Source: a bacterium (GTDB lineage Bacteria; Patescibacteriota; Minisyncoccia; 1-14-0-10-42-19). From it: a DNA stretch of 55,030 nucleotides. The notes beneath the pieces were generated by a model, which was not told the DNA's origin, did no database searches, and saw nothing but the letters and a program-made list of their open reading frames with translations. Below, one piece after another: positions 7,756 to 16,259 of the stretch (the first letter of the stretch is position 1; each line of letters opens with the position of its first letter). A program made the translations under genes and the position numbers. The stretch covers positions 1-55,030 of the forward strand of contig JAUYHD010000011.1 in assembly GCA_030690215.1 (NCBI GenBank), read 5' to 3'.

Positions 7756-7939
7756 GATTTTCTTTGTTCGTGCGGGTAAAAATACGCGCAATCGTCCGCC
7801 TCATTATTTTCCCGTTCTGATTATTTTTCACTTTTCCTTGCCCGACCTGAAAACGAAACTCGCGGAGCGCATTGCGGGTCTCTTTCAATAATTGCGCGAG
7901 CTCCTCGGTATTTTTATGTTGTATGTCTTTCATCTTCAT
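7748..7939 (-). CDS. rpmC: Ribosomal protein uL29
   Basis: This 63-aa protein near the exit tunnel has ELAQLLKETRNALREFRFQ followed by NGKIMRRTIARIFT, the two-helix L29 pattern. It overlaps rpsQ by 8 bp. The 117 bp between it and rplP carry TACGAA-type short repeats resembling those at 38.78-38.93 kb. Confidence 0.95.
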   Translation of the reverse strand: MKMKDIQHKNTEELAQLLKETRNALREFRFQVGQGKVKNNQNGKIMRRTIARIFTRTNKENHE

Positions 7940-8056
7940 ATGTTTATTCCTACAAAAAATACGAATACTTACAAAATTACAAAAACCTATCCCACTCTTT
8001 CGTACGTTCGCGTATGTTTATAATTTCATAGGATTTCATATATTCGTGGGGGTGTG

Positions 8057-8470
8057 TTACTCACGAAACACAACTTTTGTGCGCATAGGGAGTTTGGCAC
8101 CCGCACGCCGTAAGGCTGTCCGGGCATCCTGCTCCGAAATGCCGTCAACTTCAAATAATATCCTTCCTCTGCCCACCTCTGCGACATATTTTGAAGGATC
8201 GCCCTTCCCTTTGCCCATTCCTACTTCCGGCGGCTTTTGGGTGATTGGCTTGTCGGGGAAAATACGAATCCAGAGCTTTCCTCCCTTTTGCACAAAACGG
8301 GTGATTGCCTTCCGCGCAGCCTCAATTTGGCGCGAATCAATTTCTGCCGCGTCTTCCGCCTGAAGTCCGGCGCTCCCAAACGCAATTGCCGTCCCTCGAG
8401 AAGCGACTTTATTCGCATTCCCTCTCATGCGATGCCATTTTCTGTATTTTACTTTCTTTGGAAATAACAT
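8057..8470 (-). CDS. rplP: Ribosomal protein uL16
   Basis: This 137-aa protein lies near the peptidyl transferase centre. [17 protein letters not shown], then [19 protein letters not shown] and EVGMGKGKG, are diagnostic. Normal length, located between rpsC and rpmC. Confidence 0.97.
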   Translation of the reverse strand: MLFPKKVKYRKWHRMRGNANKVASRGTAIAFGSAGLQAEDAAEIDSRQIEAARKAITRFVQKGGKLWIRIFPDKPITQKPPEVGMGKGKGDPSKYVAEVGRGRILFEVDGISEQDARTALRRAGAKLPMRTKVVFRE

Positions 8471-8479
8471 ACGTTCGTA

Positions 8480-9151
8480 TTATTGTTTATTTTTTACATC
8501 TTTCACGAATTTTTCTCCGCGATAGATCCATACTTTAATGCCAATATCACCATACGGTAAATGCGCGCGCTCCCGAACAAAATCAATGTCCGCACGAAGC
8601 GTCTGCAACGGCACACGCCCCCTCATAAGCCACTCCACCCGAGACATTTCTGCTCCTCCGAGCCGTCCCGATAACTTTACTTTGACACCCTCAACATCCC
8701 TGTTTGTGATTACCTTATCAAGCGTTTTTTTCATAACACGGCGAAACGGCAACCGTCGTTCCAAATCCTCCGCAATCATTTGCGCCACGATAGCGGCATT
8801 GCTTTCGGGTGATCGAAGCTCTTCGATGGATAATTTAATCTCCTGCGGAATCGGCAGCTTTAATCGCTGCATACGCCGTATAGTCTCTTTGCGCAATGTT
8901 TCAACGCCTTCGCCTTTCTTACCGATAAGCATACCGGGTCGGGATGTGCTGATAATAAAATGCAAAAGAGTCGGTGAACGCTCTATAATAATATCAGAAA
9001 CATATGACCCGCGGAGCCGCTTTACAAGCCATTCTCGCATCAGTATGTCGCTCTTCAAAAACGTATGATATCCTTTTTTATTAAACCAGCGTGACTTCCA
9101 ATCACGAAGAATGCCTAATCGAAATGAATATGGATGAACAGTGTGGCTCAT
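8480..9151 (-). CDS. rpsC: Ribosomal protein uS3
   Basis: This 223-aa protein has an N-terminal VHPYSFRLGILRDWKSRW, the KH domain around RPGMLIGKKGEGVETLRK (near 75-92) and the C-terminal S3 domain with GRLGGAEMSRVEW and YGDIGIKVWIYRGE. Its ATG overlaps the stop of rplV by 4 bp. Confidence 0.97.
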   Translation of the reverse strand: MSHTVHPYSFRLGILRDWKSRWFNKKGYHTFLKSDILMREWLVKRLRGSYVSDIIIERSPTLLHFIISTSRPGMLIGKKGEGVETLRKETIRRMQRLKLPIPQEIKLSIEELRSPESNAAIVAQMIAEDLERRLPFRRVMKKTLDKVITNRDVEGVKVKLSGRLGGAEMSRVEWLMRGRVPLQTLRADIDFVRERAHLPYGDIGIKVWIYRGEKFVKDVKNKQ

Positions 9152-9615
9152 AGTGATGATATCGGATTAAGTGTAATCTTTTTTTTGTTTATTTCTTTAA
9201 CTTCTTCCGTGACGATTGGTGTTTTGGGCGTTTTATTTTTTTTGGATGCGGACATTTGGACTTGGGGCTTCTTGGCGGTGCGGCGTTCTTCCAACACAAG
9301 AGTAATGTGGCTCGTTTTTTTACGGATAAGCGTCGCGCGCCCCATGGCCCGCGGCGAATAGCGCTTTAATACAGGGCCCTCGTCCACCCGAATTTCCGAT
9401 ACATACAAATGCGCGTCCTCCATATGAAAATTATGCTTTGCGTTTGCCTCTGCCGATTGTAATAATTTTTTCATCGGAAGCGACGCGCGTTTCGGAAGAA
9501 ACGACAAAATCTGAATTGCGTCCGTTACGTCTTTTCTTCTAATGGCATCGGCTACAAGCCGCACCTTTCGGGGCGCTATACGCAGATGTTTTAATTGTGC
9601 TTTTACTGCGGGCAT
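9148..9615 (-). CDS. rplV: Ribosomal protein uL22
   Basis: This 155-aa exit-tunnel protein has core motifs KHLRIAPRKVRLVADAIR at the start and RYSPRAMGRATLIRKKTSHI near 84-103. A basic C-terminal tail of about 45 residues (KKPQVQMSASKKNKTPKTP) extends beyond the usual end. It starts 5 bp after rpsS. Confidence 0.96.
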   Translation of the reverse strand: MPAVKAQLKHLRIAPRKVRLVADAIRRKDVTDAIQILSFLPKRASLPMKKLLQSAEANAKHNFHMEDAHLYVSEIRVDEGPVLKRYSPRAMGRATLIRKKTSHITLVLEERRTAKKPQVQMSASKKNKTPKTPIVTEEVKEINKKKITLNPISSL

Positions 9616-9620
9616 AGTGT

Positions 9621-9935
9621 TTATTGTTTTTTAGCTTGTATATCCGTTTCTTTCGCGCGCATTTCTGTTTCTTTTTGTAATTTTCCTCCGTGCCGTACAA
9701 ATTTGCGCGTGGGCGAAAATTCACCAAGCCGATGGCCAACCATCTCTTCGGTAACTTTCACCGGAATAAAATCTCTTCCGTTATGCACGCCGAACGTAAA
9801 CCCGACCATTTCAGGCGCAATCTGGGAATCGCGCGACCAGGTCTTTACAACCGTATTGTATTCCGGCTTCAATACGCTTATCTTTTTCAGTAGCTTTGGA
9901 TCCACATACGGACCCTTTTTCGCTGATCGTGTCAT
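9621..9935 (-). CDS. rpsS: Ribosomal protein uS19
   Basis: This 104-aa small-subunit head protein has [17 protein letters not shown] and the signature [19 protein letters not shown]; the tail is rich in Lys/Glu. The gene begins after an ATTGGC-ATG leader and a long intergenic block holding repeat D copy 2 and a 21-bp-stem hairpin, rather than directly after rplB. Confidence 0.96.
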   Translation of the reverse strand: MTRSAKKGPYVDPKLLKKISVLKPEYNTVVKTWSRDSQIAPEMVGFTFGVHNGRDFIPVKVTEEMVGHRLGEFSPTRKFVRHGGKLQKETEMRAKETDIQAKKQ

Positions 9936-9975
9936 GCCAATTTTATTTATGAGCAGAGCGAATAATTATAAAATT
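9936..9975 (-). promoter_or_regulatory. AT-rich hairpin leader of rpsS
   Basis: CAATTTTATAATTATTCG and AAATAAAATTGGC precede ATG on the minus strand. TATAAT inside it could serve as a -10 box, giving rpsS its own promoter after the large rplB-rpsS insertion. Same pattern as rpsH and rpsN. Confidence 0.5.
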
Positions 9976-9979
9976 GCGC

Positions 9980-10039
9980 ACCCAGCACATAACTTTGTAT
10001 TGAAAAAAATATTTATGAATACAAAGTTATGTGCTGGGT
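9980..10039. repeat. Perfect 21-bp-stem hairpin between rplB and rpsS
   Basis: ACCCAGCACATAACTTTGTA is repeated in inverse at 10020-10039 with an 18-base AT loop. The 5' arm has a partial relative at 40021-40036 (ACCCAGCACATACCTTGT). No T run follows, so it is not a standard terminator; it may be an RNA-stability or processing element, or a mobile palindrome. Confidence 0.75.
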
Positions 10040-10112
10040 AAAGTCACCGCGCTGTTCACGAAGCAAGTTTTGATGTACAAAACGTAGCTGAGTGATTACA
10101 GTGCGCGACCCC

Positions 10113-10265
10113 GCCTATTCCTCGGCATATGTATACTTCGTGAACATGCGGGATCTTCGCCCATTCAACTACTCGCTCGCGCTCGCAGGAATGGGCGGGG
10201 GTTTTGCAATCGCTCGCGCCAAATGCGTTTTTACGCATCTCGCGCGAGCGAGCAAATTCACTTTA
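10113..10265. repeat. Intergenic repeat D, copy 2
   Basis: About 95% identical by eye to 5876-6027, in the same orientation relative to the operon, and likewise ending at the stop codon of the upstream gene (rplB). Confidence 0.85.
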
Positions 10266-11096
10266 ATGTTTCTTTTTCTTGCGTCCTTGCATAATTAACG
10301 CATTTGAATATTTTGTTTTCTTCCGGGTTTTCACGCCGCGCACCCCTTTGCCCCACCTGTTCTTTGGACGTTTAGTCCCACGAGGCGCTTTTCCTTCGCC
10401 TCCCCCATAGGGATGGTCAACCGGATTCATGGCAGATCCTCGGACAGTCGGTCGGACTCCCATCCAGCGAGTTCGGCCCGCTTTGCCGTACACAACAAGG
10501 TTATGTTCGCTATTTGAGGCTTGCCCTACGCTTGCCCAGCAGGAACTAGGAATTTTGCGCACCGTTCCTGACGGAAGTTTGACCAATGTATACCCAGAGT
10601 CATGCGCCATGACCTCCGCACTATTTCCCGCAGAACGCACAAGCCGCGCACCGCTCTTAGGGTAAGTTTCAATATTATATACCGAAGTACCTACCGGCAT
10701 CAAGTCCAGGGTGAGACGCGCACCGGGCAGTGGTTCTTGGGTTTTGCTTGTACGCATCACGTCTCCTGTTTTCAACCCTTCGGGCACTATATGGTAGCGA
10801 TGCTCACCGTCAGCATATAAAACATGCGCGATAAAAGCTGTGCGGTTCGGGTCATATTCAATGCTTATCACACGGGCAGGAATGTCAATTTTGTTGTAGT
10901 GAAAATCAATTTCGCGCCACAAGCGCTTTGAACCGCCTCCTTTGTGACGGGTTGTGATTTTGCCTGACGCACGCCCTTTCGCGCGCTTCCGTCCTGAAAC
11001 AAGCGCCTTGTAGGGTTCTGACTCGGTTAACACCCCGCGGTATGTCACCGTAGTCATTTGTCTTCGTGATGGGGTTGTTGGTCTATATGATTTCAT
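10263..11096 (-). CDS. rplB: Ribosomal protein uL2
   Basis: This 277-aa peptidyl-transferase-centre protein begins MKSYRPTTPSRRQMT, the family's normal start, so the 25-codon upstream extension is dropped. SGKITTRHKGGGSKR and the C-terminal MNPVDHPYGGGEGKAPRG, with its conserved active-centre His region, are clear. Confidence 0.97.
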   Translation of the reverse strand: MKSYRPTTPSRRQMTTVTYRGVLTESEPYKALVSGRKRAKGRASGKITTRHKGGGSKRLWREIDFHYNKIDIPARVISIEYDPNRTAFIAHVLYADGEHRYHIVPEGLKTGDVMRTSKTQEPLPGARLTLDLMPVGTSVYNIETYPKSGARLVRSAGNSAEVMAHDSGYTLVKLPSGTVRKIPSSCWASVGQASNSEHNLVVYGKAGRTRWMGVRPTVRGSAMNPVDHPYGGGEGKAPRGTKRPKNRWGKGVRGVKTRKKTKYSNALIMQGRKKKKH

Positions 11097-11211
11097 ATAT
11101 ACGTGATGCTCATCTACGAATCTTATGCTAATCTGCAAATTGCTAATACTATGTTTACGCAATATTCGCAATTCGCATTATTGGCATGACATTCGCTGAT
11201 TGGCATAACAA
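11097..11211. repeat. Diverged intergenic repeat F, copy 1 (rplW-rplB gap)
   Basis: This 115-bp spacer carries words such as ATGCTAATCTGCAAATTGC and GCATTATTGGCAT. They recur in similar order in the rpsL-rpsG spacer (22652-22763). Confidence 0.55.
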
Positions 11212-11655
11212 CTATACAAATTCTATTTTTTCACCTTTCTTTAATGTAATCATTGCTTTTCGGTAGCCTGGCTTTGTCCCTACAACACCGCGAAGCACGC
11301 GGCGTTTAGACTGGACATGCGACACATTCACGGAACTCACGCGCACCCGATATAATTCTTCAACCGCTTTGCGAATTTCGTTTTTCGTCGCCTCCCCCGA
11401 CACCCGAAATGTATAGGTGCCATGTTCTGCAAGACGCGCGGACTTCTCGGTTACGGACGGCTGGATCAACACGCGCGCGGCCTGATTGGACGCATACGTC
11501 GTGCTTCCTTTCTTTTCTTTTTTATCTGTTGTTTGTGTGTCAGGTTTTTCTGCGACTTCTTTTTGCGTTTTCTCTTTTGTCCGTTCACGGTATCGCGCGT
11601 CTCGTCCCTCTTCTTTCCTTCCTTTTTTTGTTTTAAAAATATCAAATAGCGCCAT
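11212..11655 (-). CDS. rplW: Ribosomal protein uL23 with N-terminal extension
   Basis: This 147-aa protein has its L23 core in the last 90 residues (LIQPSVTEKSARL, TKNEIRKAVEELYRV, PGYRKAMITL). The first 55-60 residues form a highly charged Lys/Glu/Arg-rich extension not present in standard L23 (about 95 aa). L23 lies at the tunnel exit and docks SRP and trigger factor. It starts 5 bp after rplD. Confidence 0.95.
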   Translation of the reverse strand: MALFDIFKTKKGRKEEGRDARYRERTKEKTQKEVAEKPDTQTTDKKEKKGSTTYASNQAARVLIQPSVTEKSARLAEHGTYTFRVSGEATKNEIRKAVEELYRVRVSSVNVSHVQSKRRVLRGVVGTKPGYRKAMITLKKGEKIEFV

Positions 11656-11660
11656 ATGTG

Positions 11661-12308
11661 TTATGAAATTTTCTTTTCTAATACGGAAATGCTTTCTTTC
11701 GGCAACATGACGTACTGGGAACCCAACAAATCAAGCACATTAAGATTCCGCGCCTCTGTTACCGTAACGCCATTCATGTTGCGGAGCGCGCGGATAGTTG
11801 CCGCATCGTTTGACGGAATAAGCACAAGAACTTTTCCTTTGCCGAGACGCTCAAATCCATTAATTCCCGCGAGTATTTTTATTACCGACGCTGCCGCTTT
11901 TGTCTTTGCCTGCGTACATGAAAATTCATCAAGCACCAAAACAGTATGTTCACGAAACTTTTGAGAAAGTACTGAAAACACTGCTTTTCGCTTCATTTTT
12001 TTATTTATCTTTTTTGTATAATTGCTCTCGGAGCGCGGACCATGCGTTACCCCTCCCCCGATCCAAATGGGCGAACGAATTGAGCCGTGTCGCGCGCGCC
12101 CCGTGCCTTTCTGGCGCCATGGCTTTTTTCCTCCTCCGCGCACTTCACTCCGATCTTTTGTATGGGCGGTTCCTCTGCGCTTATTTGAACGTTCGGATTC
12201 GGCTACCTGCCACACAAGAGCGGGACTCCACGCTACATCAAAAAGCGCGCTCGGCATTTCAAGCGTTCCTGCTTTTTCTCCTTTTTGATTGTAGATAGTC
12301 GTTTTCAT
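11661..12308 (-). CDS. rplD: Ribosomal protein uL4
   Basis: This 215-aa protein's extended loop lines the exit tunnel. GGGKKPWRQKGTGRARHGSIRSP near residues 58-78 is the L4 hallmark; KKINKKMKRKAVFSVLSQK follows. It starts 7 bp after rplC. Confidence 0.97.
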   Translation of the reverse strand: MKTTIYNQKGEKAGTLEMPSALFDVAWSPALVWQVAESERSNKRRGTAHTKDRSEVRGGGKKPWRQKGTGRARHGSIRSPIWIGGGVTHGPRSESNYTKKINKKMKRKAVFSVLSQKFREHTVLVLDEFSCTQAKTKAAASVIKILAGINGFERLGKGKVLVLIPSNDAATIRALRNMNGVTVTEARNLNVLDLLGSQYVMLPKESISVLEKKIS

Positions 12309-12315
12309 AGATCGC

Positions 12316-12978
12316 TTATTTTTTCTTTTGCTCCTTTCCTTTAATTTCCACGAGGGACCCGAACGCGCCCGGCAACGCGCCTTTCAACGCGAGTATGTTC
12401 TGTTTTATATCAATTTTCACCACCCGGACATTTTTTAGGGTTACTCGATCACTCCCCATACGACCGCCCATGCGCATACCTTTCGCCACCTTTCCTCCGG
12501 CGCGTCCCGAACTCCCCCCGATAGAGCCGGGCTCGCGTTCGGAATGCTTCTGTCCATGGGTTCGCGGGCCCCCGTGGAACCCATGACGCTTTACAACGCC
12601 CTGAAACCCCTTTCCCTTAGAAACGCCGCTCACTTCTACCTTTTCTCCTTCCTGAAACACGGACACGGTAACATCATCTCCTTCTTTCATAGCGGTGTCG
12701 CTATCCATTTTCATTTCTCTCATCCATCGTATGCCCGAGTTTTGAGTTTTGAGTTTTGAGTTTTGAGTTTTCCCAAGGTGCCCTTGTTGGGGCTTCTTCA
12801 TCTTGCTTTTGCTCTTTTTGCCGAACCCAATCTGCAAAGCATCGTATCCGTCTTTTTCCTTCGTTTTTATCTGGGTCACTACAACCGGACCCGCCTGCAC
12901 TAAAGTCACGGGGGTTACATTTCCCTCGTCATCAAACACCTGCGACATTTCTAGTTTTTTCCCTAAAATAAACTTCAT
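12316..12978 (-). CDS. rplC: Ribosomal protein uL3 with in-frame heptamer-repeat insertion
   Basis: This 220-aa protein has the central GKGFQGVVKRHGFHGGPRTHG and GSIGGSSGRAGGKVAKGMRMGG segments of L3. Around residues 70-81 the sequence KTQNSKLKTQNS is encoded by five tandem copies of the 7-mer that also litters intergenic DNA at 49.9-54.8 kb (see repeat at 12737). It keeps frame because five heptamers (35 bp) plus flanking bases restore it. The leader ends ATTGGCAT-ATG. Confidence 0.95.
   Translation of the reverse strand: MKFILGKKLEMSQVFDDEGNVTPVTLVQAGPVVVTQIKTKEKDGYDALQIGFGKKSKSKMKKPQQGHLGKTQNSKLKTQNSGIRWMREMKMDSDTAMKEGDDVTVSVFQEGEKVEVSGVSKGKGFQGVVKRHGFHGGPRTHGQKHSEREPGSIGGSSGRAGGKVAKGMRMGGRMGSDRVTLKNVRVVKIDIKQNILALKGALPGAFGSLVEIKGKEQKKK
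12737..12771. repeat. Heptamer repeat (TTTTGAG)5 inside rplC
   Basis: Five contiguous copies of GAGTTTT (CTCAAAA on the coding strand) lie within the L3 reading frame. The same unit occurs in non-coding DNA at 54784-54842 and in looser form at 49.9, 53.6, 54.0 and 54.66 kb. Confidence 0.9.
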
Positions 12979-13055
12979 ATGCCAATTATAAAATTAAGGT
13001 TTGATAGTGCTTTTTGCCTCCGGCAAAATCGCACATCAATTTTCTTCATTGAAAA

Positions 13056-13080
13056 AATCCCGGCATAACGGGATTTTCAA
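13056..13080 (-). terminator. Terminator-like hairpin between rpsJ and rplC
   Basis: AAAATCCCG, a TTATG loop and CCGGGATTTTTTC read on the minus strand right after rpsJ. It may attenuate or end the tuf-rpsJ transcript; a TATAAT close to the rplC start could then restart transcription. Confidence 0.6.
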
Positions 13081-13114
13081 AGCATCGTAACCCGAATAAT
13101 GCACTTTCGCTATG

Positions 13115-13522
13115 TTACATCATTTTTACCTCAATATCAACGCCTGCTGGCAGGTTAAGATTAGTCAGCGCATCAATGATGCGGGGCGTTGGGTTAAGGA
13201 TATCTATCAGCCGTTTATGGACTCTCATTTCAAACTGCTCTCGCGCATTTTTATGCACGAATGTTGAACGATTTACGGTATATTTGCGTATCTCAACCGG
13301 AAGCGGCACGGGACCGGTAAGTTCCGCGCCGTATCGACGTGCAGTCTCAACAATCTGCTTTACCGATGAATCAAGGATCTTGTGGTCGTAGGCACGAACA
13401 CGAATGCGAAGCTTCTGCGGCAATGCTTCCTCAGAAGGCGCTTTTTTCCTGATTACCGTCTTTGCTGGTGCGCTTTTTTTGGGAGCGCTTTTCTTTTTTG
13501 CTTTTGATTGAGTCGCTGTCAT
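13115..13522 (-). CDS. rpsJ: Ribosomal protein uS10 with basic N-terminal extension
   Basis: This 135-aa protein's core starts at [25 protein letters not shown] and includes RFTVNRST-like [21 protein letters not shown]. The first 35 residues are Lys/Ala/Pro-rich and exceed the usual 102-aa S10. It follows tuf by about 110 bp. The start has leader AATTTTTGGCAC-ATG rather than a Shine-Dalgarno. Confidence 0.96.
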   Translation of the reverse strand: MTATQSKAKKKSAPKKSAPAKTVIRKKAPSEEALPQKLRIRVRAYDHKILDSSVKQIVETARRYGAELTGPVPLPVEIRKYTVNRSTFVHKNAREQFEMRVHKRLIDILNPTPRIIDALTNLNLPAGVDIEVKMM

Positions 13523-13630
13523 GTGCCAAAAATTAAGGAACGTAGTTGATTATAATATTTGTATACCCCCTCCGATTTCACAATTGAAAACAGGCGCTAA
13601 TAGGTCGCAGGGGTTGCTGTTATCGCAATC

Positions 13631-14824
13631 CTACTTGGTAATCTTGGTGACAACACCCGCGCCCACGGTCTTTCCACCTTCACGAATAGCGAATCGTTGC
13701 TTCTCCTCCAACGCAACAGGCGCTATCAATTTCCCGGTGAATGTAATGGTGTCGCCCGGCATAACCATTTCGGTTCCTGTGGGCAATGTCACCTCTCCGG
13801 TAACGTCAGTGGTGCGAATGTAAAATTGGGGTTTGTATCCGGTAAAGAACGGGGTGTGCCGTCCTCCCTCTTCCTTGCTTAATACATATACTTCCGCTTC
13901 AAATTCTGTGTGAGGAGTAACCGATCCCGGCTTTGCCAAAACCTGCCCTCGCTCAATATCTTCTTTCTTAAGACCGCGGAGCAAAATACCTGCATTGTCC
14001 CCCGCCATACCTTCGTCCAATGATTTATTGAACATTTCGATTCCGGTGACAGTCGTCTTTGCGGTGTCTTTAATACCGATAAGCTCAATATCGTCTCCTA
14101 CTTTTACCTTTCCTCGCTCAATACGGCCGGTAACAACAGTCCCCCGTCCTTCAATTGAGAAGATGTCTTCGATAGGCATCAAAAATGGTTTTTCTATTTC
14201 CCGCACCGGTTCAGGGATAAATTCATCAAGCTGACGCGCAAGTTCCAAAATCGGCTTTGCCCATTCGCTATCAGCAGAGGTTGCTTCAAGCGCTTTAAGG
14301 CCCGACCCCCGAATAATAGGGGTTGTGTCTCCCGGATATTGGTATTTTGTAAGAAGCTCGCGGATTTCTGCTTCAACAAGGTCAATAAGCTCTTTGTCAT
14401 CAACCGTATCAACTTTGTTCAAGAAAACAATGATTGCAGGCACTCCAACTTGGCGCGCAAGAAGAATGTGCTCGCGCGTCTGAGGCATTGGTCCGTCTGC
14501 CGCAGACACTACAAGAATTGCGCCGTCCATCTGTGCCGCTCCTGTAATCATGTTTTTGATGTAATCAGCGTGACCCGGCGCGTCAATGTGCGCGTAATGA
14601 CGCTTTTCTGTTTCATATTCTGAATGGTGAAGCGCAATGGTAATACCGCGCTGCCGTTCTTCGGGCGCCTTATCAATGTCTGTAACCTTTTCCATCTTTA
14701 CCTTGTTCCCCGCAAGATTCAAGACATTTAAAATCGCTGCGGTCAACGTTGTTTTTCCATGGTCAACGTGACCAATGGTACCGACATTTACGTGCGGTTT
14801 TGTTCGTTCAAATTTTTCTGCCAT
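13631..14824 (-). CDS. tuf: Elongation factor Tu
   Basis: This 397-aa GTPase delivers aminoacyl-tRNA to the ribosome. G1 is GHVDHGKT (18-25), the effector region is RQRGITI, G3 is DAPGHADY (Cys of E. coli DCPGH replaced by Ala), G4 is NKVD, and domains II and III are complete with RGTVVTGR and [14 protein letters not shown]. It sits upstream of rpsJ as in the classic str/S10 junction, but is separated from fusA by a 5-kb island. Confidence 0.98.
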   Translation of the reverse strand: MAEKFERTKPHVNVGTIGHVDHGKTTLTAAILNVLNLAGNKVKMEKVTDIDKAPEERQRGITIALHHSEYETEKRHYAHIDAPGHADYIKNMITGAAQMDGAILVVSAADGPMPQTREHILLARQVGVPAIIVFLNKVDTVDDKELIDLVEAEIRELLTKYQYPGDTTPIIRGSGLKALEATSADSEWAKPILELARQLDEFIPEPVREIEKPFLMPIEDIFSIEGRGTVVTGRIERGKVKVGDDIELIGIKDTAKTTVTGIEMFNKSLDEGMAGDNAGILLRGLKKEDIERGQVLAKPGSVTPHTEFEAEVYVLSKEEGGRHTPFFTGYKPQFYIRTTDVTGEVTLPTGTEMVMPGDTITFTGKLIAPVALEEKQRFAIREGGKTVGAGVVTKITK

Positions 14825-14915
14825 AGTGTCTTATATAGAATAGACTAATAAAAATAAAAAAACCTTTTTATAAGGATATAGAGACAATAATAACGGAGGG
14901 GTCAAAAGAAGTCAA

Positions 14916-15054
14916 CCCCGTAAGACAATATCATATAATAAGTCATGCGTTCGCCGCCAAAAGCACAAAAACCATTGTATTTTGTTGTTTTTCCGGGAAT
15001 ATTGTTTCGCATAATGACTTATAAGAATGCATCATATGATATTGCTCTACGGGG
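14916..15054. mobile_element. Miniature element type A (copy A2)
   Basis: 139 bp with the same ends as A1 (CCCCGTAAGACAATATC...ATATTGCTCTACGGGG) and TCAA on both sides. The loop differs while the outer 40 bases of each arm are conserved. Confidence 0.8.
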
Positions 15055-15058
15055 TCAA

Positions 15059-15097
15059 CCCCGTTAGAGCGTTGCAAGGCCCGCTCATCTAACGGGG
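15059..15097. mobile_element. Small hairpin element type C (copy C2)
   Basis: 39 bp: CCCCGTTAGAGCG, a loop and CGCTCATCTAACGGGG, flanked by TCAA left and right. It is an intact counterpart of C1. Confidence 0.7.
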
Positions 15098-15101
15098 TCA
15101 A

Positions 15102-15382
15102 CCCCGTTTGGCTAAATCGAAAGCTGTATCTACGTCTGACGGATACTGTATGTGGTTAAAGAAACAACGGTCCGTTGAGCATATTGTCGAAATTTGCTGG
15201 TAGATACAGCAAGCCCCGTTTGACACTATCACATGGTAAGTCATGCGTTCGCCGCTTTTATTATGTGTATAGTAGATTTCTTTTTCATTGTACATATATT
15301 GTCCACACAAGGACTTACAAGAATGCATTATGTGATAGTGTCTTACGGGGCAAGGAAGACGATTCGATTTTGCCTAACGGGG
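15102..15382. mobile_element. Miniature element type B' (copy B'2), interrupted by A3
   Basis: The ends are CCCCGTTTGGCTAAATCGAA and GCCTAACGGGG, flanked by TCAA (15098-15101 and 15383-15386). Its interior aligns to the reverse complement of B'1, for example TTGCTGGTAGATACAGC versus TTGCTGGTAGATGCAGC. The alignment is broken at 15214-15350 by element A3. Without A3 and one 4-bp duplication the element is 140 bp. Confidence 0.8.
15214..15350. mobile_element. Miniature element type A (copy A3), nested in B'2
   Basis: 137 bp, CCCCGTTTGACACTATCACA to TGTGATAGTGTCTTACGGGG. CAAG is found immediately before and after, while the related uninterrupted element B'1 has a single CGAG at the matching point. 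This is an empty-site/filled-site pair within one window. Confidence 0.85.
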
Positions 15383-15445
15383 TCAAGCATCCAGTAAAAC
15401 TTGCTGAAGGCAAGCAAAATAGGCAAAAATAGCCATTCGGGGCGA

Positions 15446-15474
15446 AAAAAAGCCGCACAAACAATATGCGCGGC
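15446..15474 (-). terminator. Terminator after small gene 15482-15769
   Basis: On the minus strand GCCGCGCA, a loop, TGCGGC and TTTTTTTCG follow the stop of the small gene within 10 bases. Confidence 0.7.
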
Positions 15475-15481
15475 CCGGGTA

Positions 15482-15769
15482 TTACTTTTCTATTTTTTCT
15501 ATACAAATGCCCTTTCCGGCAAAGCGTTCATTAAACCTCTCTACCGAAAAACAAGGCATTTCTAGGATATCTATCATAAGGATCTCGCCCCCTGGATATG
15601 AGATGCCGAAAATTTCATCCGGCCCATTACCAGTAATGGTAATGGTATATTCCGTTAGTCCCCTGTACCGCCCCGCTTCTTCTTCCAAGAACAATCGTAT
15701 TGAATGGATGTAGATATTATCCCGTCTCTTCGAATCTAATTTATTTATTCTTTCGCTAAGCACTGACAT
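15482..15769 (-). CDS. Small protein of unknown function
   Basis: A 95-aa protein with AGGAG well placed before ATG, so it is probably real. It has a charged N-terminal helix (ERINKLDSKRRDN), then beta-like stretches (YTITITGNGPDEIFGISYPGGE). No recognised family. It is the first gene of an accessory island between tuf and fusA. Confidence 0.65.
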   Translation of the reverse strand: MSVLSERINKLDSKRRDNIYIHSIRLFLEEEAGRYRGLTEYTITITGNGPDEIFGISYPGGEILMIDILEMPCFSVERFNERFAGKGICIEKIEK

Positions 15770-15898
15770 TACACTTCTCCTTTTTTAATTTGCTTTCTGT
15801 CAGAATAGCATTCTTTATGGTTTTTGTCAAGCGCGTTCGTAACCCCAGAGCCAAGCTCTGGGGCTTGGCGCGGGGTTGTCAAGAATTACGAATGGGCA

Positions 15899-15930
15899 TA
15901 AAAAAACGGACCAAGGTTTTGGTCCGTCTA
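15899..15930 (-). terminator. Terminator of the three-gene unit 15957-16834
   Basis: ACGGACCAA, a loop and TTGGTCCGTTTTTTTA on the minus strand. Confidence 0.8.
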
Positions 15931-15956
15931 ATTCTTATATTTGCTATCCTACCCTT

Positions 15957-16259
15957 CTAACGAAAAATTGAATGTGTTAATAAATGAAACACCGAAATGC
16001 CCATAAACAATTCAACGTATATAGCAATCGAGATTACCCATGATGCAAAAAGAAATGGCAGCAAGATATAAAAAATCACATAATACAATGCTACCGCCCT
16101 GCTTGATGCGAAAAATCCCCCACTACTGTCTTTTGTGAAGCACGCTATTATTCCAGCCGCAGTAATCAGGATTGAAAAAATGGCGAGCGACCTCATCGTG
16201 AGCAAAAATCCAAGAATACCCCCCGCCACAAGCGCGAGCGCAATATACCATTTAGACAT
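15957..16259 (-). CDS. Small membrane protein, unknown
   Basis: A 100-aa protein with three hydrophobic stretches (YIALALVAGGILGFLLT, LAIFSILITAAGIIACF, LYYVIFYILLPFLFASWVISIAI). It overlaps the upstream gene by 8 bp, so it is translationally coupled to it. No family recognised. Confidence 0.6.
   Translation of the reverse strand: MSKWYIALALVAGGILGFLLTMRSLAIFSILITAAGIIACFTKDSSGGFFASSRAVALYYVIFYILLPFLFASWVISIAIYVELFMGISVFHLLTHSIFR

Larger units (their letters stand above)
14825..15481. other. Gene-free repeat array upstream of tuf
   Basis: Apart from a short A/T-rich tuf leader (14825-14915), the region is filled by a tandem array of miniature elements A2-C2-B'2 separated by TCAA, with element A3 nested inside B'2, and by a terminator. 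No coding frame in it is credible. Confidence 0.75.
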
